From Phytobacter ursingii (lineage in GTDB: Bacteria > Pseudomonadota > Gammaproteobacteria > Enterobacterales > Enterobacteriaceae), in NCBI GenBank assembly GCA_901456055.1, contig CABDWT010000002.1, positions 248,001-312,000 of the forward strand: 64,000 nt of DNA, read 5' to 3'. Under the pieces are notes generated by a model. That model ran no database searches. It saw only the letters and a list, made by a program, of their open reading frames with translations, and was not told the DNA's origin. Of this stretch, positions 25,819 to 37,131 are shown piece by piece. Each line of letters starts with the position of its first letter. The first letter of the stretch is position 1. Position numbers and translations under genes: made by a program.

Positions 25819-27276
25819 GTGTCTGAATTGTCTCAACTATCGCCACAACCGCTGTGGGATATTTTTGCCAAGATTTGCTCAATCCCTCATCCGTCTTACC
25901 ATGAAGAAGAACTCGCCGCACACATCATGAGCTGGGCGAAAGAAAAAGGCTTACATGCGGAACGCGATCAGGTTGGCAATATTCTGCTGCGCAAACCGGC
26001 AACGGCAGGTATGGAAAACCGCAAACCGGTTGTGCTGCAGGCGCACCTGGACATGGTGCCGCAGAAAAATAACGACACCGTACACGACTTCACTAAAGAC
26101 CCGATTCAGCCGTACATCGATGGCGAATGGGTAAAAGCGCGCGGCACCACGCTGGGGGCAGATAACGGTATCGGTATGGCTTCTGCGCTGGCAGTGCTGG
26201 CGGATGACAGCGTTGAGCATGGGCCGCTGGAAGTGCTGCTGACCATGACCGAAGAGTCCGGTATGGACGGCGCGTTTGGTTTGCAGGCTGGCTGGTTGCA
26301 GGCAGATATTCTGATTAACACCGATTCAGAAGAAGAAGGCGAAATCTACATGGGTTGCGCCGGTGGTATTGATTTCATCACTACCCTGCCGCTCTCTCGT
26401 GAAGCGGTACCGGCGGGTTACCAGACGTTCAAACTGACCCTGAAAGGGCTGAAAGGCGGCCACTCCGGCGGCGATATCCATCTGGGTCTCGGTAACGCTA
26501 ACAAGCTGCTGGCGCGCTTCCTGGCGGGCCACGCGATTGAGCTGGACCTGCGTCTGACCGATTTCAACGGCGGTACCCTGCGCAACGCTATCCCGCGTGA
26601 AGCGTTCGCGACTTTTGCTGTTCCGGCCGAGAAGGCTGAACAACTGAAAATGCTGGCAGCAACGTATCAGGATATCCTGAAAAACGAGCTGGCGATGAAA
26701 GAGAAAAACCTGGTTGTACTGCTGGAGTCTGTCTCCACGGACAAACAGGCATTGACCTCTGCTTCCCGCGATAGCTTCATTCAATTGCTGAATGCCACAC
26801 CGAACGGCGTGATCCGCAACTCCGACGTCGCCAAAGGGGTGGTCGAAACCTCCCTGAACGTTGGCGTGGTGACCATGCAGGACGACAACGTTGAAATCAT
26901 CTGTCTGATCCGCTCCTTAATCGACAGCGGTAAAGATTACGTGGTGAGCATGCTGGCGTCGCTGGGCAAACTGGCGGGCGCGAAAACCGCACCAAAAGGC
27001 GGCTACCCTGGCTGGCAACCGGATGCGAACTCCCCGGTGATGCATCTGGTGCGTGAAACCTATCAGCGTCTGTTCAACAAGACGCCGAACATCCAGATCA
27101 TCCACGCCGGTCTGGAATGCGGTCTGTTCAAAAAACCGTACCCGAACATGGACATGGTTTCTATCGGGCCAACCATCACCGGTCCGCACTCTCCGGACGA
27201 ACAGGTACATATCGAAAGCGTAGGCCATTACTGGACACTGCTGACCGAGCTGCTGAAAGCCATTCCGGCGAAATAA
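25819..27276 (+). CDS. pepD: Aminoacyl-histidine dipeptidase (peptidase D)
   Basis: 485 residues, GTG start after AAAGGAG. A dinuclear-metal M20 peptidase that hydrolyses Xaa-His dipeptides such as carnosine. Metal-site motifs HLDMVPQK, ADNGIGMA, TEESGMDGA and the late HAGLECGLF are present. Core location between gpt and dinB. Confidence 0.97.
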   Translation: MSELSQLSPQPLWDIFAKICSIPHPSYHEEELAAHIMSWAKEKGLHAERDQVGNILLRKPATAGMENRKPVVLQAHLDMVPQKNNDTVHDFTKDPIQPYIDGEWVKARGTTLGADNGIGMASALAVLADDSVEHGPLEVLLTMTEESGMDGAFGLQAGWLQADILINTDSEEEGEIYMGCAGGIDFITTLPLSREAVPAGYQTFKLTLKGLKGGHSGGDIHLGLGNANKLLARFLAGHAIELDLRLTDFNGGTLRNAIPREAFATFAVPAEKAEQLKMLAATYQDILKNELAMKEKNLVVLLESVSTDKQALTSASRDSFIQLLNATPNGVIRNSDVAKGVVETSLNVGVVTMQDDNVEIICLIRSLIDSGKDYVVSMLASLGKLAGAKTAPKGGYPGWQPDANSPVMHLVRETYQRLFNKTPNIQIIHAGLECGLFKKPYPNMDMVSIGPTITGPHSPDEQVHIESVGHYWTLLTELLKAIPAK

Positions 27277-27283
27277 GTCGTGC

Positions 27284-27307
27284 TGTCCGCACCGGATGGT
27301 GCGGACA
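27284..27307 (+). terminator. pepD terminator
   Basis: TGTCCGCACC pairs perfectly with GGTGCGGACA around GGAT, eight bases after the pepD stop. The T tract is weak (ATTTCCC). Confidence 0.7.
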
Positions 27308-27351
27308 ATTTCCCTTCTGTCTTTCCGGTACTGTCATTTTTTCACCCTTAT

Positions 27352-28410
27352 TTACAGGCCCAGCACCAGCTGACGTTCTAATTGCGGATCGAGCAGCGTC
27401 ACATGCAAACCCACTAAACGTACGCCGCGCCCGCTGCGCCGCTCATTCCAGGTTTTCCGCGCCGTGGCCAGCAAATCGTCTTTATTTAAGCGTGGCCAGA
27501 CGTGTTCCTGGGTAGTGAGCTGGAAATCGGCAAACTTGAGCTTAACCCCCTGTCGGGCAATAAGCAGATCGGGTTTTATCTTCGACAGCCGCCGTTCCAG
27601 TTCCGGATAGAGTTGTTGGTTGATAATAGCCTCGCACTCTTCCCACTCATGAATGTCCTCTATCAGCGTTCGCTCTACGCCCACCGATTTACGTAGCCTG
27701 TCGCTACTGATATGCCGCTCATCAATGCCCTGGCTACGCTCCCACAACACACGGCCAAATTTACCAAAGCGTTTTAGCAACATTGCCAGGTCGCTGTTCT
27801 GCACATCTTCGCAGGTACGTAGCCCGAGCTTTTCCAGTTTTGCTGCTGACACCTTGCCCACGCCCGGGATTTTGCTCAGCGGCAGCGTACGTAAAAATGC
27901 AGGCACATCCGCAGGCGCAATCACATATTGCCCGTCAGGTTTGTTCAGATCGGAGGCAATTTTCGCCAGAAACTTCACCGGCGCGATACCGGCCGAGGCG
28001 GTGAGTTGTGTTTCCCGAAATATGGTCCGGCGAATCTCTTCTGCCATGAGCGTTGCCGAACCGTGGCAATGGGGGCTGTCGGTCACTTCCAGATACGCTT
28101 CATCCAGCGACAGGGGCTCAATCAGGCTTGTATAACGGGAAAAGATTTCACGGATCTGGTGAGAGGCTTCCCGGTAGGCTTCAAAGCGACCCGGTAATAA
28201 GGTGAGATGCGGGCACAGCTTCAACGCCATTGCCGTAGGCATAGCACTGCGTACGCCGTATTTGCGCGCCGGATAATTGGCCGTGCTGATGACGCCGCGT
28301 TGAACCCGGCTGCCGCCGATAGCGATAGGGATATCCCGCAGTGCCGGGTTATCGCGCATCTCCACCGCGGCAAAAAAGCAGTCCATATCGACATGTATGA
28401 TTTTGCGCAT
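27352..28410 (-). CDS. dinB: DNA polymerase IV
   Basis: 352 residues, a Y-family error-prone polymerase for translesion synthesis. [12 protein letters not shown] (first metal-binding Asp and steric gate Phe), [10 protein letters not shown] (catalytic Asp-Glu) and a C-terminal beta-clamp motif (RQLVLGL) are intact. A LexA box lies 20 bases upstream, so it is SOS-induced. Confidence 0.97.
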   Translation of the reverse strand: MRKIIHVDMDCFFAAVEMRDNPALRDIPIAIGGSRVQRGVISTANYPARKYGVRSAMPTAMALKLCPHLTLLPGRFEAYREASHQIREIFSRYTSLIEPLSLDEAYLEVTDSPHCHGSATLMAEEIRRTIFRETQLTASAGIAPVKFLAKIASDLNKPDGQYVIAPADVPAFLRTLPLSKIPGVGKVSAAKLEKLGLRTCEDVQNSDLAMLLKRFGKFGRVLWERSQGIDERHISSDRLRKSVGVERTLIEDIHEWEECEAIINQQLYPELERRLSKIKPDLLIARQGVKLKFADFQLTTQEHVWPRLNKDDLLATARKTWNERRSGRGVRLVGLHVTLLDPQLERQLVLGL

Positions 28411-28429
28411 ACGCTCACCTTATCAGATA

Positions 28430-28445
28430 CTGGATAAGTATACAG
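28430..28445 (-). promoter_or_regulatory. LexA box of dinB
   Basis: CTG-N10-CAG with an AT-rich centre (GATAAGTATA), immediately upstream of dinB. Confidence 0.8.
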
Positions 28446-28715
28446 CATTATTGCCCGGAATGAGAAGAGCGAGGAAAAAAGTGAGTTCGTCGTGAAAAAA
28501 ACGCCCAATATCGCTGTTATTTCTGGGGTTTTCATCAGACAATATTTAACAGGGGGATCGCTGCCAAAAACTAATTTGTAAACTCAGCGATCCGGGCTTG
28601 CGAAAAACTACCGTGATGCTACTGTGGGCGCACCCAATCCAGATTAATCTGAATTTATGGGATTCTTTTGCCGTCCTGGCAATGTGGTAACCGTTTTATC
28701 AAGGAAACAAGCAGT

Positions 28716-29456
28716 ATGCGCAAAATCGCATTTTTTCTTGCGATGCTTCTGATGCCGTGCGTCTCGTTTGCCAGCTTATTAAGCAGCAATGGTTCAACAA
28801 CGCCGATCAGCAAAGAATATAAGCAGCAGTTGATGGGGTCGCCGGTATACATCCAGATCTTCAAAGAAGAGCGAACCCTTGATCTCTACGTCAAAATGGG
28901 CGAGCAATACCAGCTCCTCAATAGTTACAAAATTTGTAACTACTCCGGCGGCCTGGGGCCGAAACAGCGTCAGGGCGATTTCAAAAGCCCGGAAGGGTTT
29001 TATTCCATTCAGCGCAGCCAGCTAAAACCGGACAGCCGTTTTTATAAAGCCATCAATATTGGTTTTCCTAACGCCTATGACCGTGCCCACGGTTATGAAG
29101 GGAAATACCTGATGATTCATGGCGCATGCGTCTCTATTGGCTGCTATGCCATGACCGATTCGCAAATTGACGAGATTTTCCAGTTTGTTACCGCAGCGCT
29201 GGTGTTTGGTCAGGAAAGCGTACAGCTAAGCATCTACCCGTTCCGAATGACCGACGCGAATATGCAGCGCCACAAATATTCGACCTATGCGAAATTCTGG
29301 GAACAGTTAAAACCGGGTTATGACTTCTTCCAGCAGACGCAGAAACCGCCTGTGGTCTCCGTTATCGACGGGAACTACGTGGTCAGCAAACCGCTGAGCC
29401 ACGAAGTTGTTCACCCGCAGCTGGCGTCAAACTATACGCTCCCCGAGACAAAATAA
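28716..29456 (+). CDS. dpaA: YafK/DpaA, L,D-transpeptidase-fold Lpp-murein hydrolase
   Basis: 246 residues. A signal peptide (about 1-19, ending VSFA) is followed by a YkuD-fold domain with [12 protein letters not shown], which holds the catalytic His and Cys. The E. coli protein cuts the bond between Braun lipoprotein and peptidoglycan. The ATG at 28716 begins the conserved signal peptide; 16 codons upstream are in frame but poorly supported. Its 3' end overlaps yafJ by 30 bases tail to tail. Confidence 0.95.
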   Translation: MRKIAFFLAMLLMPCVSFASLLSSNGSTTPISKEYKQQLMGSPVYIQIFKEERTLDLYVKMGEQYQLLNSYKICNYSGGLGPKQRQGDFKSPEGFYSIQRSQLKPDSRFYKAINIGFPNAYDRAHGYEGKYLMIHGACVSIGCYAMTDSQIDEIFQFVTAALVFGQESVQLSIYPFRMTDANMQRHKYSTYAKFWEQLKPGYDFFQQTQKPPVVSVIDGNYVVSKPLSHEVVHPQLASNYTLPETK

Positions 29457-30194
29457 GGCCCATTCACCTGGCATAATCTTTTGCCAGGTTTCATTGCCCG
29501 TTAGCGGCTGGGTAGCAATCACGGTAACCACATCGTCAGGTGTGGTTTCCCGCTGAAAATCAATTTCCACATCCTGATCCAGCAGTTTTGCCACACCAAA
29601 CGGCGCACGACGGGTAATGCAGAACAGATTGGTGGAGCAGAACGCCATCACGTAGCGTCCATCCGACAGCAGCATATTAAACACACCTTTCTCACGCAGC
29701 TCCGTCGCCAGCGACGCGATGTATTTAAATACCGCCGCCATATTGCCCGGTGTCCGCGGATAACGCGTAGTGAGTTTATGCAGCAGCCAGCAGAAGGCTT
29801 TTTCGCTGTCGGTTTCCCCGACCGGACGGAAGTTGCCTGTCTCCAGTGACTTATAACCGGTCAACTGCCCGTTATGGGCGTAAGTCCAGTTGCGTCCCCA
29901 GAGTTCGCGAGTAAAAGGATGGGTATTTTCCAGCGCCACTTCGCCACGGTTCGCCTGACGAATGTGGGCCACCACCGAGCAGGACTTGATTGGGTAATCC
30001 TGAACCAGACGGGCAATTGGAGAGTTAAAACTGGGTTGCGGGTCTTTAAACGTACGACAGCCTTTGCCTTCGTAAAAGGTAATCCCCCAGCCATCTTTAT
30101 GCGGCCCGGTTCCCCCACCGCGCTGAACAAGCCCGGTGAAACTAAAGCAAATATCGGTTGGCACATTGGCGCTCATCCCGAGCAGTTCGCACAT
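29427..30194 (-). CDS. yafJ: YafJ, class II glutamine amidotransferase-like protein
   Basis: 255 residues. Cys2 after the initiator Met is the N-terminal nucleophile; HIRQANRG and YAHNGQL are typical glutaminase motifs. Stand-alone family member of unknown acceptor. The start at 30194 is fixed by the need for Cys2. It is convergent with dpaA. Confidence 0.93.
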   Translation of the reverse strand: MCELLGMSANVPTDICFSFTGLVQRGGGTGPHKDGWGITFYEGKGCRTFKDPQPSFNSPIARLVQDYPIKSCSVVAHIRQANRGEVALENTHPFTRELWGRNWTYAHNGQLTGYKSLETGNFRPVGETDSEKAFCWLLHKLTTRYPRTPGNMAAVFKYIASLATELREKGVFNMLLSDGRYVMAFCSTNLFCITRRAPFGVAKLLDQDVEIDFQRETTPDDVVTVIATQPLTGNETWQKIMPGEWALFCLGERIV

Positions 30195-30342
30195 ACAACA
30201 CCCCCAAACGCCCAAATATGGAGAAGGCGAAATTGTTGCAGCCAGCCTAAACGCGGACAGCGCGCAAGAACCGGAGCGTACACGGAGTACGTGAGGATTC
30301 TGAACACTGTCCAGGTTCAAAATGGCAAATAAAATAGCCTTC

Positions 30343-30924
30343 TTATGCTTTTACCATCTCTTTTTCGATCAGCATAATCAGGATATGAATCACTTTAATG
30401 TGGATTTCCTGAATGCGGTCGGCGTAACCAAAATGCGGTACACGGATTTCCACATCGGCAGTACCCGCCATTTTACCGCCGTCTTTACCGGTCAGAGTGA
30501 TGACTTTCATCCCCTGCGCACGCGCCGCGTCAATCGCTTTAATGACATTACCAGAATTACCGGAAGTAGAAATACCTAACAGTACATCGCCCGGGCGACC
30601 AACGGCTTCAACGTAGCGAGAAAAAACATGGTCGTAGCCAAAATCGTTACTGACGCAGGAGAGATGGCTCACGTCGGAAATGGCGATACCCGGATAACCC
30701 GGACGGTTTTCACGGTAACGCCCTGTCAACTCTTCTGCAAAGTGCATTGCATCACAGTGGGAACCACCATTACCGCAGGACAATACCTTACCGCCGGCCT
30801 TGAAGCTGTCAGCCAGCAGAACCGCCGCACGCTGAATGGCGTGGATATTGGCATCATCTTTTAAAAAGTTTGCCAGCGTTTCCGCTGCTTCGTTCAGTTC
30901 GTTACGAATCAGATCCTGGTACAT
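30343..30924 (-). CDS. gmhA: Sedoheptulose-7-phosphate isomerase
   Basis: 193 residues, SIS fold. It makes D-glycero-D-manno-heptose 7-phosphate, the first step toward LPS core heptose. Phosphate-binding [16 protein letters not shown] and [10 protein letters not shown], and a catalytic-region [13 protein letters not shown] end, are intact. AAGGAT precedes the ATG at 30924; upstream in-frame codons were not accepted. Confidence 0.97.
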   Translation of the reverse strand: MYQDLIRNELNEAAETLANFLKDDANIHAIQRAAVLLADSFKAGGKVLSCGNGGSHCDAMHFAEELTGRYRENRPGYPGIAISDVSHLSCVSNDFGYDHVFSRYVEAVGRPGDVLLGISTSGNSGNVIKAIDAARAQGMKVITLTGKDGGKMAGTADVEIRVPHFGYADRIQEIHIKVIHILIMLIEKEMVKA

Positions 30925-31135
30925 GAGGATATCCTTCAGTATGAAAGCAGTATGAATGTAAATTCTCGCGCGCAGTTTACCGGATAGCATGGCAAGCGAG
31001 AAGCTAAAGCCTTGGTGATCGTCGGGGGTTTTCGTTTTTCGTGCCACATTCCTGCCAAACAATGTGAACCAGGTTGTAATTATTTTGTAAACACATTGCT
31101 AAAAGAAATAACGTCCACTACAACCATATCATCAC

Positions 31136-31152
31136 AAGTGGTCAGACCTCCT
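31136..31152. promoter_or_regulatory. FadR operator of fadE
   Basis: AAGTGGTCAGACCTCCT keeps the TGGTC-x-GAC core of the FadR consensus and lies 22 bases before the fadE start. FadR repression of fadE, relieved by long-chain acyl-CoA, is established in E. coli. Confidence 0.75.
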
Positions 31153-31174
31153 ACAAGCAAGGGAGCTTTTCTCT

Positions 31175-33619
31175 ATGATGATTTTGAGTCTACTCGCAAC
31201 TGTTATCCTACTCGGCGCGTTGTTCTATCACCGGGTGAGTCTGCTGCTCAGCAGCGTAATTCTCCTGGCATGGACTGCCGCCCTTGGCGCTACAGGTCTG
31301 TGGTCAATCTGGGTACTGGTGCCGTTGGCCATTATCCTTGTGCCGTTCAACTTTGTGCCGATGCGTAAATCGCTGATCTCCGCCCCGGTATTCCGCGGTT
31401 TTCGTAAAGTGATGCCGCCAATGTCACGCACGGAAAAAGAAGCCATCGATGCCGGTACAACCTGGTGGGAAGGCGATCTGTTCCGCGGTAATCCTGACTG
31501 GAAAAAACTGCACAACTACCCGCAGCCGCGTCTGACCGCCGAAGAACAGGCCTTTATTGATGGTCCGGTGGAAGAGGCCTGCCGTATGGCTAACGACTTT
31601 CAGATCACCCATGAAATGGCCGACTTACCGCCAGAGCTGTGGGCATTCCTGAAAGAACATCGCTTCTTCGCGATGATCATTAAAAAAGAGTACGGTGGAC
31701 TGGAATTCTCCGCTTATGCCCAGTCCCGCGTGCTGCAAAAGCTCTCCGGCGTTTCCGGCATTCTGGCGATCACTGTCGGCGTACCGAACTCCTTAGGGCC
31801 AGGTGAGCTGCTGCAACACTACGGCACTGAAGAGCAGAAAAATCATTACTTACCCCGTCTGGCGCGTGGACAGGAAATTCCGTGTTTCGCCCTGACCAGC
31901 CCGGAAGCCGGTTCCGATGCGGGCGCAATTCCGGATACTGGCGTCGTTTGCATGGGCGACTGGCAGGGTGAGCAGGTGCTCGGTATGCGCCTGACCTGGA
32001 ATAAACGCTATATCACGCTGGCCCCGATCGCGACCGTACTGGGCCTGGCGTTTAAACTTTCTGACCCGGAAAAACTGCTGGGCGGCGAAGAAGATCTCGG
32101 TATCACCTGTGCACTGATCCCCACCAACACCCCGGGTGTTGAAATTGGTCGTCGTCACTTCCCGCTGAACGTCCCGTTCCAGAACGGTCCGACACGGGGT
32201 CAGGACATTTTCGTACCGATTGATTACATCATCGGTGGCCCGAAAATGGCCGGACAGGGCTGGCGTATGCTGGTGGAATGTCTGTCCGTGGGCCGCGGTA
32301 TCACGCTGCCATCCAACTCTACGGGCGGCCTGAAATCGGTGGCTATGGGTATCGGCGCTTATGCGCACATCCGTCGTCAGTTCAAAGTCGCCATCGGTAA
32401 GATGGAAGGGATTGAAGAGCCGCTGGCACGCATCGCGGGTAACGCCTATGTGATGGATGCCGCTGCCGCGCTGATTACTTACGGCATTATGCTCGGTGAG
32501 AAACCGGCGGTGCTCTCAGCCATCGTGAAATATCACTGTACTCATCGTGGTCAGCAGTCAATCATTGACGCAATGGATATCGCCGGCGGTAAAGGCATTA
32601 TGCTCGGCGCGGGCAACTTCCTGGCGCGCGCCTATCAGGGCGCACCCATTGCCATCACAGTGGAAGGGGCCAATATTCTGACCCGCAGCATGATGATCTT
32701 CGGTCAGGGCGCGATTCGTTGCCATCCGTACGTGCTGGATGAAATGGCCGCTGCACAAAGCAATGACGTGGATGCGTTCGATAAACTGCTGTTTAAACAT
32801 ATCGGCCACGTGGGCAGCAATAAGATGCGCAGCTTCTGGCTGGGGCTGACGCGCGGACTGACCAGTTCTGCGCCCACCAGCGACTCAACCAAACGCTACT
32901 ATCAGCATATCAACCGCTTAAGCGCCAACCTCGCACTGCTGTCGGATGTGTCGATGGCGGTACTGGGTGGCAGCCTGAAACGTCGCGAACGTATCTCGGC
33001 GCGCCTCGGGGATATTTTAAGCCAGGTGTTCCTCGCCTCTGCTGTGCTGAAACGCTATGACGATGAAGGCCGTCAAGAAATGGATCTGCCGTTGGTGCAC
33101 TGGGGCGTACAGGATGCCTTGTATCAGGCAGAACAGGCGATGGACGATCTGCTATCCAACTTCCCAAACCGTGTTGTCGCGGGTCTGCTGCGCGTAGTGA
33201 TTTTCCCGACCGGTCGCCACTATCTGGCACCGTCCGATAAACTGGATCATCAGGTCGCCAAAATTCTGCAAACGCCGTGTGCCACCCGTTCGCGTATTGG
33301 TCGTGGTCAGTACCTGACGCCGAGTGAACACAACCCGGTCGGTCTGCTGGAAGAAGCGCTGCTTGACGTCATCGCCGCCGACCCGATTCATCAGCGCATT
33401 TGTAAAGAGCTGGGTAAAAACCTGCCATTTACACGTCTGGACGCGCTGGCAAAAGAGGCGCTGGCCGGCGGGCTTATCAATCAGGATGAAGCTGAGATCC
33501 TGACAAAAGCCGAAACCAGCCGTCTGCGCAGTATTAATGTCGATGACTTCGAACCGGAAGAGCTGGCGACACAGCCGGTAAAACCGCAGGAAAAAGTGCG
33601 TAAGCCTCAGGCTGCATAA
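31175..33619 (+). CDS. fadE: Acyl-CoA dehydrogenase FadE
   Basis: 814 residues. Two or three N-terminal membrane segments (about 3-60) are followed by an acyl-CoA dehydrogenase domain ([32 protein letters not shown]) and a long C-terminal extension. It carries out the first oxidation of fatty acid beta-oxidation at the inner membrane. Regulated by FadR through the site at 31136. GGGAG precedes the double ATG. Confidence 0.97.
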   Translation: MMILSLLATVILLGALFYHRVSLLLSSVILLAWTAALGATGLWSIWVLVPLAIILVPFNFVPMRKSLISAPVFRGFRKVMPPMSRTEKEAIDAGTTWWEGDLFRGNPDWKKLHNYPQPRLTAEEQAFIDGPVEEACRMANDFQITHEMADLPPELWAFLKEHRFFAMIIKKEYGGLEFSAYAQSRVLQKLSGVSGILAITVGVPNSLGPGELLQHYGTEEQKNHYLPRLARGQEIPCFALTSPEAGSDAGAIPDTGVVCMGDWQGEQVLGMRLTWNKRYITLAPIATVLGLAFKLSDPEKLLGGEEDLGITCALIPTNTPGVEIGRRHFPLNVPFQNGPTRGQDIFVPIDYIIGGPKMAGQGWRMLVECLSVGRGITLPSNSTGGLKSVAMGIGAYAHIRRQFKVAIGKMEGIEEPLARIAGNAYVMDAAAALITYGIMLGEKPAVLSAIVKYHCTHRGQQSIIDAMDIAGGKGIMLGAGNFLARAYQGAPIAITVEGANILTRSMMIFGQGAIRCHPYVLDEMAAAQSNDVDAFDKLLFKHIGHVGSNKMRSFWLGLTRGLTSSAPTSDSTKRYYQHINRLSANLALLSDVSMAVLGGSLKRRERISARLGDILSQVFLASAVLKRYDDEGRQEMDLPLVHWGVQDALYQAEQAMDDLLSNFPNRVVAGLLRVVIFPTGRHYLAPSDKLDHQVAKILQTPCATRSRIGRGQYLTPSEHNPVGLLEEALLDVIAADPIHQRICKELGKNLPFTRLDALAKEALAGGLINQDEAEILTKAETSRLRSINVDDFEPEELATQPVKPQEKVRKPQAA

Positions 33620-33640
33620 CGCATACCCGGATAGCTCCCC

Positions 33641-33664
33641 ACCCCGCTTCGTGCGGGGTTTTTT
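33641..33664 (+). terminator. fadE terminator
   Basis: ACCCCGC and GCGGGGT close a five-base loop and are followed by TTTTTT, 21 bases after the fadE stop. Confidence 0.92.
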
Positions 33665-33729
33665 ATTACCACAAATTCCCTTTTTCTCGTGCTAAAGTGT
33701 AAAAATGCTGTTTTAGGGGAGCTTAAATC

Positions 33730-34500
33730 GTGCCTGGTTTAAAAATTACGCTGTTGCAACAACCATTAGTCTGGATGGACGGTCCGGCCAATTTGCGCCA
33801 TTTTGATCGCCAGCTTGAAGATATCACCGGGCGTGATGTGATTGTCCTGCCGGAAATGTTTACCACCGGTTTTGCCATGGAAGCGGCGAAGCAGTCGATG
33901 CCGCAAGAAGAAGTTGTGGCGTGGATGCAAACCAAAGCCCAACAGACGAACGCGCTGGTCGCAGGCAGCGCCGCGCTGCAAACGGAGCGTGGCCCGGTAA
34001 ACCGCTTCCTGCTGGTCGAGCCGGAAGGGGCCGTTCATTTCTATGATAAGCGCCATCTGTTCCGCATGGCCGATGAGCATCATCATTACGAAGCGGGTAA
34101 TGAGCGTGTGGTGTTTGAGTGGCGCGGCTGGCGTATTTTACCGCTGGTCTGTTATGACCTGCGATTCCCGGTGTGGTCGCGCAATCGCGATGATTACGAC
34201 CTGGCGCTGTATGTCGCCAACTGGCCTGCGCCGCGTTCACTGCACTGGCAATCGCTCCTGGTGGCGCGCGCGATTGAAAATCTGGCGTATGTCGCTGGTT
34301 GCAACCGTGTGGGAACCGACGGCAACGGGCATCATTACCGCGGCGACAGCCGGGTCATTAACCCGCAGGGCGAGGTTATCGCCACCGCCGAGCCGCACCA
34401 GGCTATCCGCATTGATGCCGAGTTGTCGATGACCGCCTTAAAAGAGTACCGCGAGAAGTTTCCCGCCTGGCAGGACGCCGATCCGTTTACGCTTGGGTGA
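33730..34500 (+). CDS. yafV: Omega-amidase YafV
   Basis: 256 residues, nitrilase superfamily. The Glu-Lys-Cys triad is in LPEMFTTGF, YDKRHLF and LVCYDLRFPV. It hydrolyses alpha-ketoglutaramate and related omega-amides left by glutamine transamination. The start is GTG, preceded by GGGGAG. It is the last core gene before the accessory ureide and type VI regions. Confidence 0.95.
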   Translation: MPGLKITLLQQPLVWMDGPANLRHFDRQLEDITGRDVIVLPEMFTTGFAMEAAKQSMPQEEVVAWMQTKAQQTNALVAGSAALQTERGPVNRFLLVEPEGAVHFYDKRHLFRMADEHHHYEAGNERVVFEWRGWRILPLVCYDLRFPVWSRNRDDYDLALYVANWPAPRSLHWQSLLVARAIENLAYVAGCNRVGTDGNGHHYRGDSRVINPQGEVIATAEPHQAIRIDAELSMTALKEYREKFPAWQDADPFTLG

Positions 34501-34506
34501 TATGAC

Positions 34507-34559
34507 GTTCCCCTCACCCTAACCCTCTCCCACAGGGAGAGGGTTAGGGTGAGGGGAAC
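34507..34559. repeat. Perfect 25-base palindromic repeat
   Basis: Two exact 25-base arms (starting GTTCCCCTCACCC) around a three-base ACA loop. The CCCTCACCCTAACCCTCTCCC type palindrome is a dispersed enterobacterial repeat. It lies between yafV and hpxK (convergent), where it could also act as a terminator. A split relative is at 41767. Confidence 0.85.
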
Positions 34560-34572
34560 CAGCCGCACCGAG

Positions 34573-35814
34573 CTACATCAGCTTGCGCACCGCCTCACTG
34601 TATGCCCGCAACGCCTGGGCCACATCCTGCTGCTGCACGCTCTCGGCCGGATGATGGCTGATCCCTCTGTCACACCGCACAAATAACATCGCCGATGGCC
34701 AGCGTTCAGCAATGGCGATAGCATCATGCCCGGCGCCGCTTGGCAGCAAGAGCACGCGCCCCTGCACTGCCTCAACGGCACCGGCCAGCACATTACGCAG
34801 GTGCGTATCACAAGGCGTTGCCGCGATGGTGTAAAAAATATCGGAGGTAAAGGCAACACCCCGCAACTGACCGATGCGCGCGGCTTCATCCAGCAAGGCG
34901 TTTAACAGCGTCTCCCGCAGCGCATCGTTCGGGCTACGAATATCCAGCGTCAGCGTCACCGCCCCTGGAATCACATTTACCGCACCCGGTTCGCACTGCA
35001 ACGTACCCACCGTCGCCACCAGCTCCGGACCAGATTCCCGTGTTTTCTGTTCAACAAAACCGATCCACTGGGCGGCGGCGGTTAATGCATCGTGGCGATG
35101 GCTCATCGGCACGGTACCCGCATGCCCCGCTTCCCCACTAAACCGACAGGTCAACCTGCGCGCACCGTTAATCGCCGTAACGACGCCAAGCGGCAGATCT
35201 TCCTGTTCAAGTACTGGCCCCTGCTCAATGTGCAGTTCCAGATACGCCGAGAAATCTTCACGGGCACGTTCTGCCGTGGCGATACGCGTGGGATCCAGAC
35301 CGACATTGACCATCGCTTGCGCCACGCTAACACCCTGCGCATCCTCACAATCCAGCCAGCCCTGCGGCCAGGTGCCGGTCAGGCCACGGCTTCCCAGCAG
35401 CGTGATGTTAAAGCGTGTGCCCTCTTCGTCGGCGAACCCGACGATTTCAATGGCCTGAGAACCCCGGAGATTCTGACGGTGCAACCAGTCAACCACTTCG
35501 ATGGCGGTTAGCACGCCGAGCATGCCATCGTAACGTCCGGCGTCGCGTACGGTGTCCAGATGCGATCCCAGCAACACCGCCTGGGCGCCGTCATTTGCTG
35601 CCTCGTAACGCCCACAAATATTGCCAACCGCATCCTGCCAGGTGACCATGCCCGCCTCCTGCATCCACAGCGCCACCTGTGCGTTAGCCCGTAGATGTTC
35701 GTAAGAGAGATAAACCCGGGTCAGTTGACCCGGCGTTTCACTGATCTCTGCCAGCGTATCGCAGCGTTCCATTACCCGGCGCGCAGCGCGGTCAGCGTCA
35801 TCGGCAGTCATCAT
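34573..35814 (-). CDS. hpxK: Allantoate amidohydrolase-like M20 amidase
   Basis: 413 residues, hydantoinase/carbamoylase family. Metal motifs: GSHLDTVRDAGRYDG, DEEGTRF, and late SGAGHDAIAIAE. The dimer lid is ELHIEQGPVLE to HAGTVPM. In Klebsiella HpxK turns allantoate into ureidoglycine. The ATG overlaps the hpxJ stop (TAATG), so hpxJ and hpxK are coupled; other cluster members support the substrate. N-carbamoyl amino acid hydrolysis is the alternative. Confidence 0.82.
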   Translation of the reverse strand: MMTADDADRAARRVMERCDTLAEISETPGQLTRVYLSYEHLRANAQVALWMQEAGMVTWQDAVGNICGRYEAANDGAQAVLLGSHLDTVRDAGRYDGMLGVLTAIEVVDWLHRQNLRGSQAIEIVGFADEEGTRFNITLLGSRGLTGTWPQGWLDCEDAQGVSVAQAMVNVGLDPTRIATAERAREDFSAYLELHIEQGPVLEQEDLPLGVVTAINGARRLTCRFSGEAGHAGTVPMSHRHDALTAAAQWIGFVEQKTRESGPELVATVGTLQCEPGAVNVIPGAVTLTLDIRSPNDALRETLLNALLDEAARIGQLRGVAFTSDIFYTIAATPCDTHLRNVLAGAVEAVQGRVLLLPSGAGHDAIAIAERWPSAMLFVRCDRGISHHPAESVQQQDVAQALRAYSEAVRKLM

Positions 35815-37052
35815 TATGCAACCCCTTCGTACACGTCCCAGGCGGCCTGCATCCCCGCCCCCTGCACGGTGCGGAATCCCAGACGATTGAGCACCGCTTC
35901 CAGCGCAGTGAGGGTTTGCAGCACGCAATCTTTACGCGCGTTATAACCCATGGTGCCGATACGCCAGATCTTGCCCTGTAGCGGGCCAAACGAGGTGCCG
36001 ATTTCAATATGGAAATCATCCAGCAGGCACTTGCGCACCTCTTCACCGTGTACAACAGAGGGGATCATCACCCCCAGCACGTTGTTCATCTTGTGGCGAA
36101 TGTCGCCAAACACTTCCAGCCCCATCCCCTGAATACCTGCGAGCATGGCGCGGCCATGTAATTCGTGGCGGGCGATCAGCGCGTCCATTCCCTCTTCCAG
36201 CATGATGCGCGCGCATTCACGGGCGGCGAACAGCATGCTGGTCGCTTCGGTATGATGGTTCAGGCGTTCCGGCCCCCAGTAGTCCATCACCATGCCGAGA
36301 TCGAAATAGTTGGAGTAGATCATCTCGTCATCGCCGTCCTGGTGCGTATCGGTACGGATCCCCTGCTCCACGCATTTACGCGCGCGGATGGCCTCTTCCA
36401 TTTGCGGGCTCAGGGTAATCGGCGAGCTGCCCGACGGGCCGCCAAGGCATTTCTGCAAACCAGCGGAGACCGCATCCAGCCCCCAGGCGTCAGTTTCCAG
36501 CGCGTTGCCGCCGAGCGATGCGGTGGCATCGGTATAAAACAGCACGCCATGACGGCGACAAATTTCGCCCAGGTTTTCCAGCGGTTGCAGCAGCGTGGTG
36601 GAGGTATCGCCCTGCACCGTCAGCAACACGCGAGGCTTAACACGTTTGATGGCATCTTCAATCTGATCCGCAGTAAAGACTTCGCCCCAGGGCACTTCGA
36701 TGGTGTGTACTTCCGCGCGACAGCGGCGAGCGATTTCACACAGCAGATGCCCGAAACGGCCAAAGACCGGAACCAGCACTTTGTCACCGGGGCGGATCGC
36801 AGAAACGAGGATCGCTTCGATGCCGGCGCGCGAGGTGCCATCCACCAGCATGGTCCAGCGGTTTTGCGTACGGAAAACGTCGCGGTAGAGGGACATAACC
36901 TCATTCATATAGCCGGTCATGACCGGATCATATTGCCCCACCAGTTGGCTCGCCATGGCACGTAAGACCCGCGGGTCAGCATTGATAGGTCCAGGCCCCA
37001 TCAGTAAACGATGTGGCGGGTTAATTTGCGCAGATTGCTGAGAGTCGAACAT
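35814..37052 (-). CDS. hpxJ: Ureidoglycine aminotransferase-like PLP enzyme
   Basis: 412 residues, class V aminotransferase. GPGPINADPRVL at the N-terminus, DGTSRAGIEA, TDATASLGG, and SAGLQKCLGGPSG with the PLP Lys. Klebsiella HpxJ transaminates ureidoglycine with glyoxylate-type acceptors, giving oxalurate. AAGGAT precedes the ATG at 37052. A sigma-54 type promoter lies about 65 bases upstream. First gene of hpxJK. Confidence 0.85.
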   Translation of the reverse strand: MFDSQQSAQINPPHRLLMGPGPINADPRVLRAMASQLVGQYDPVMTGYMNEVMSLYRDVFRTQNRWTMLVDGTSRAGIEAILVSAIRPGDKVLVPVFGRFGHLLCEIARRCRAEVHTIEVPWGEVFTADQIEDAIKRVKPRVLLTVQGDTSTTLLQPLENLGEICRRHGVLFYTDATASLGGNALETDAWGLDAVSAGLQKCLGGPSGSSPITLSPQMEEAIRARKCVEQGIRTDTHQDGDDEMIYSNYFDLGMVMDYWGPERLNHHTEATSMLFAARECARIMLEEGMDALIARHELHGRAMLAGIQGMGLEVFGDIRHKMNNVLGVMIPSVVHGEEVRKCLLDDFHIEIGTSFGPLQGKIWRIGTMGYNARKDCVLQTLTALEAVLNRLGFRTVQGAGMQAAWDVYEGVA

Positions 37053-37115
37053 AGACACATCCTTCGGTATACAAAAGTGATCGCCATGAAACAAAAGATT
37101 CTTGTAAATGCTTTC

Positions 37116-37131
37116 TGCAACTAATGTGCCA
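37116..37131 (-). promoter_or_regulatory. Sigma-54 promoter of hpxJK
   Basis: On the minus strand TGGCAC-ATTAG-TTGCA matches the -24/-12 consensus throughout, with GG and GC at the required spacing. Start of transcription would be near 37105, 53 bases before hpxJ. Confidence 0.75.

Noticed and set aside
30240-30320. CCGGAGCGTACACGGAGTAC-type segment upstream of yafJ
   Set aside because: It resembles a sequence I associate with enterobacterial intergenic regions, but I cannot name a repeat family for it.
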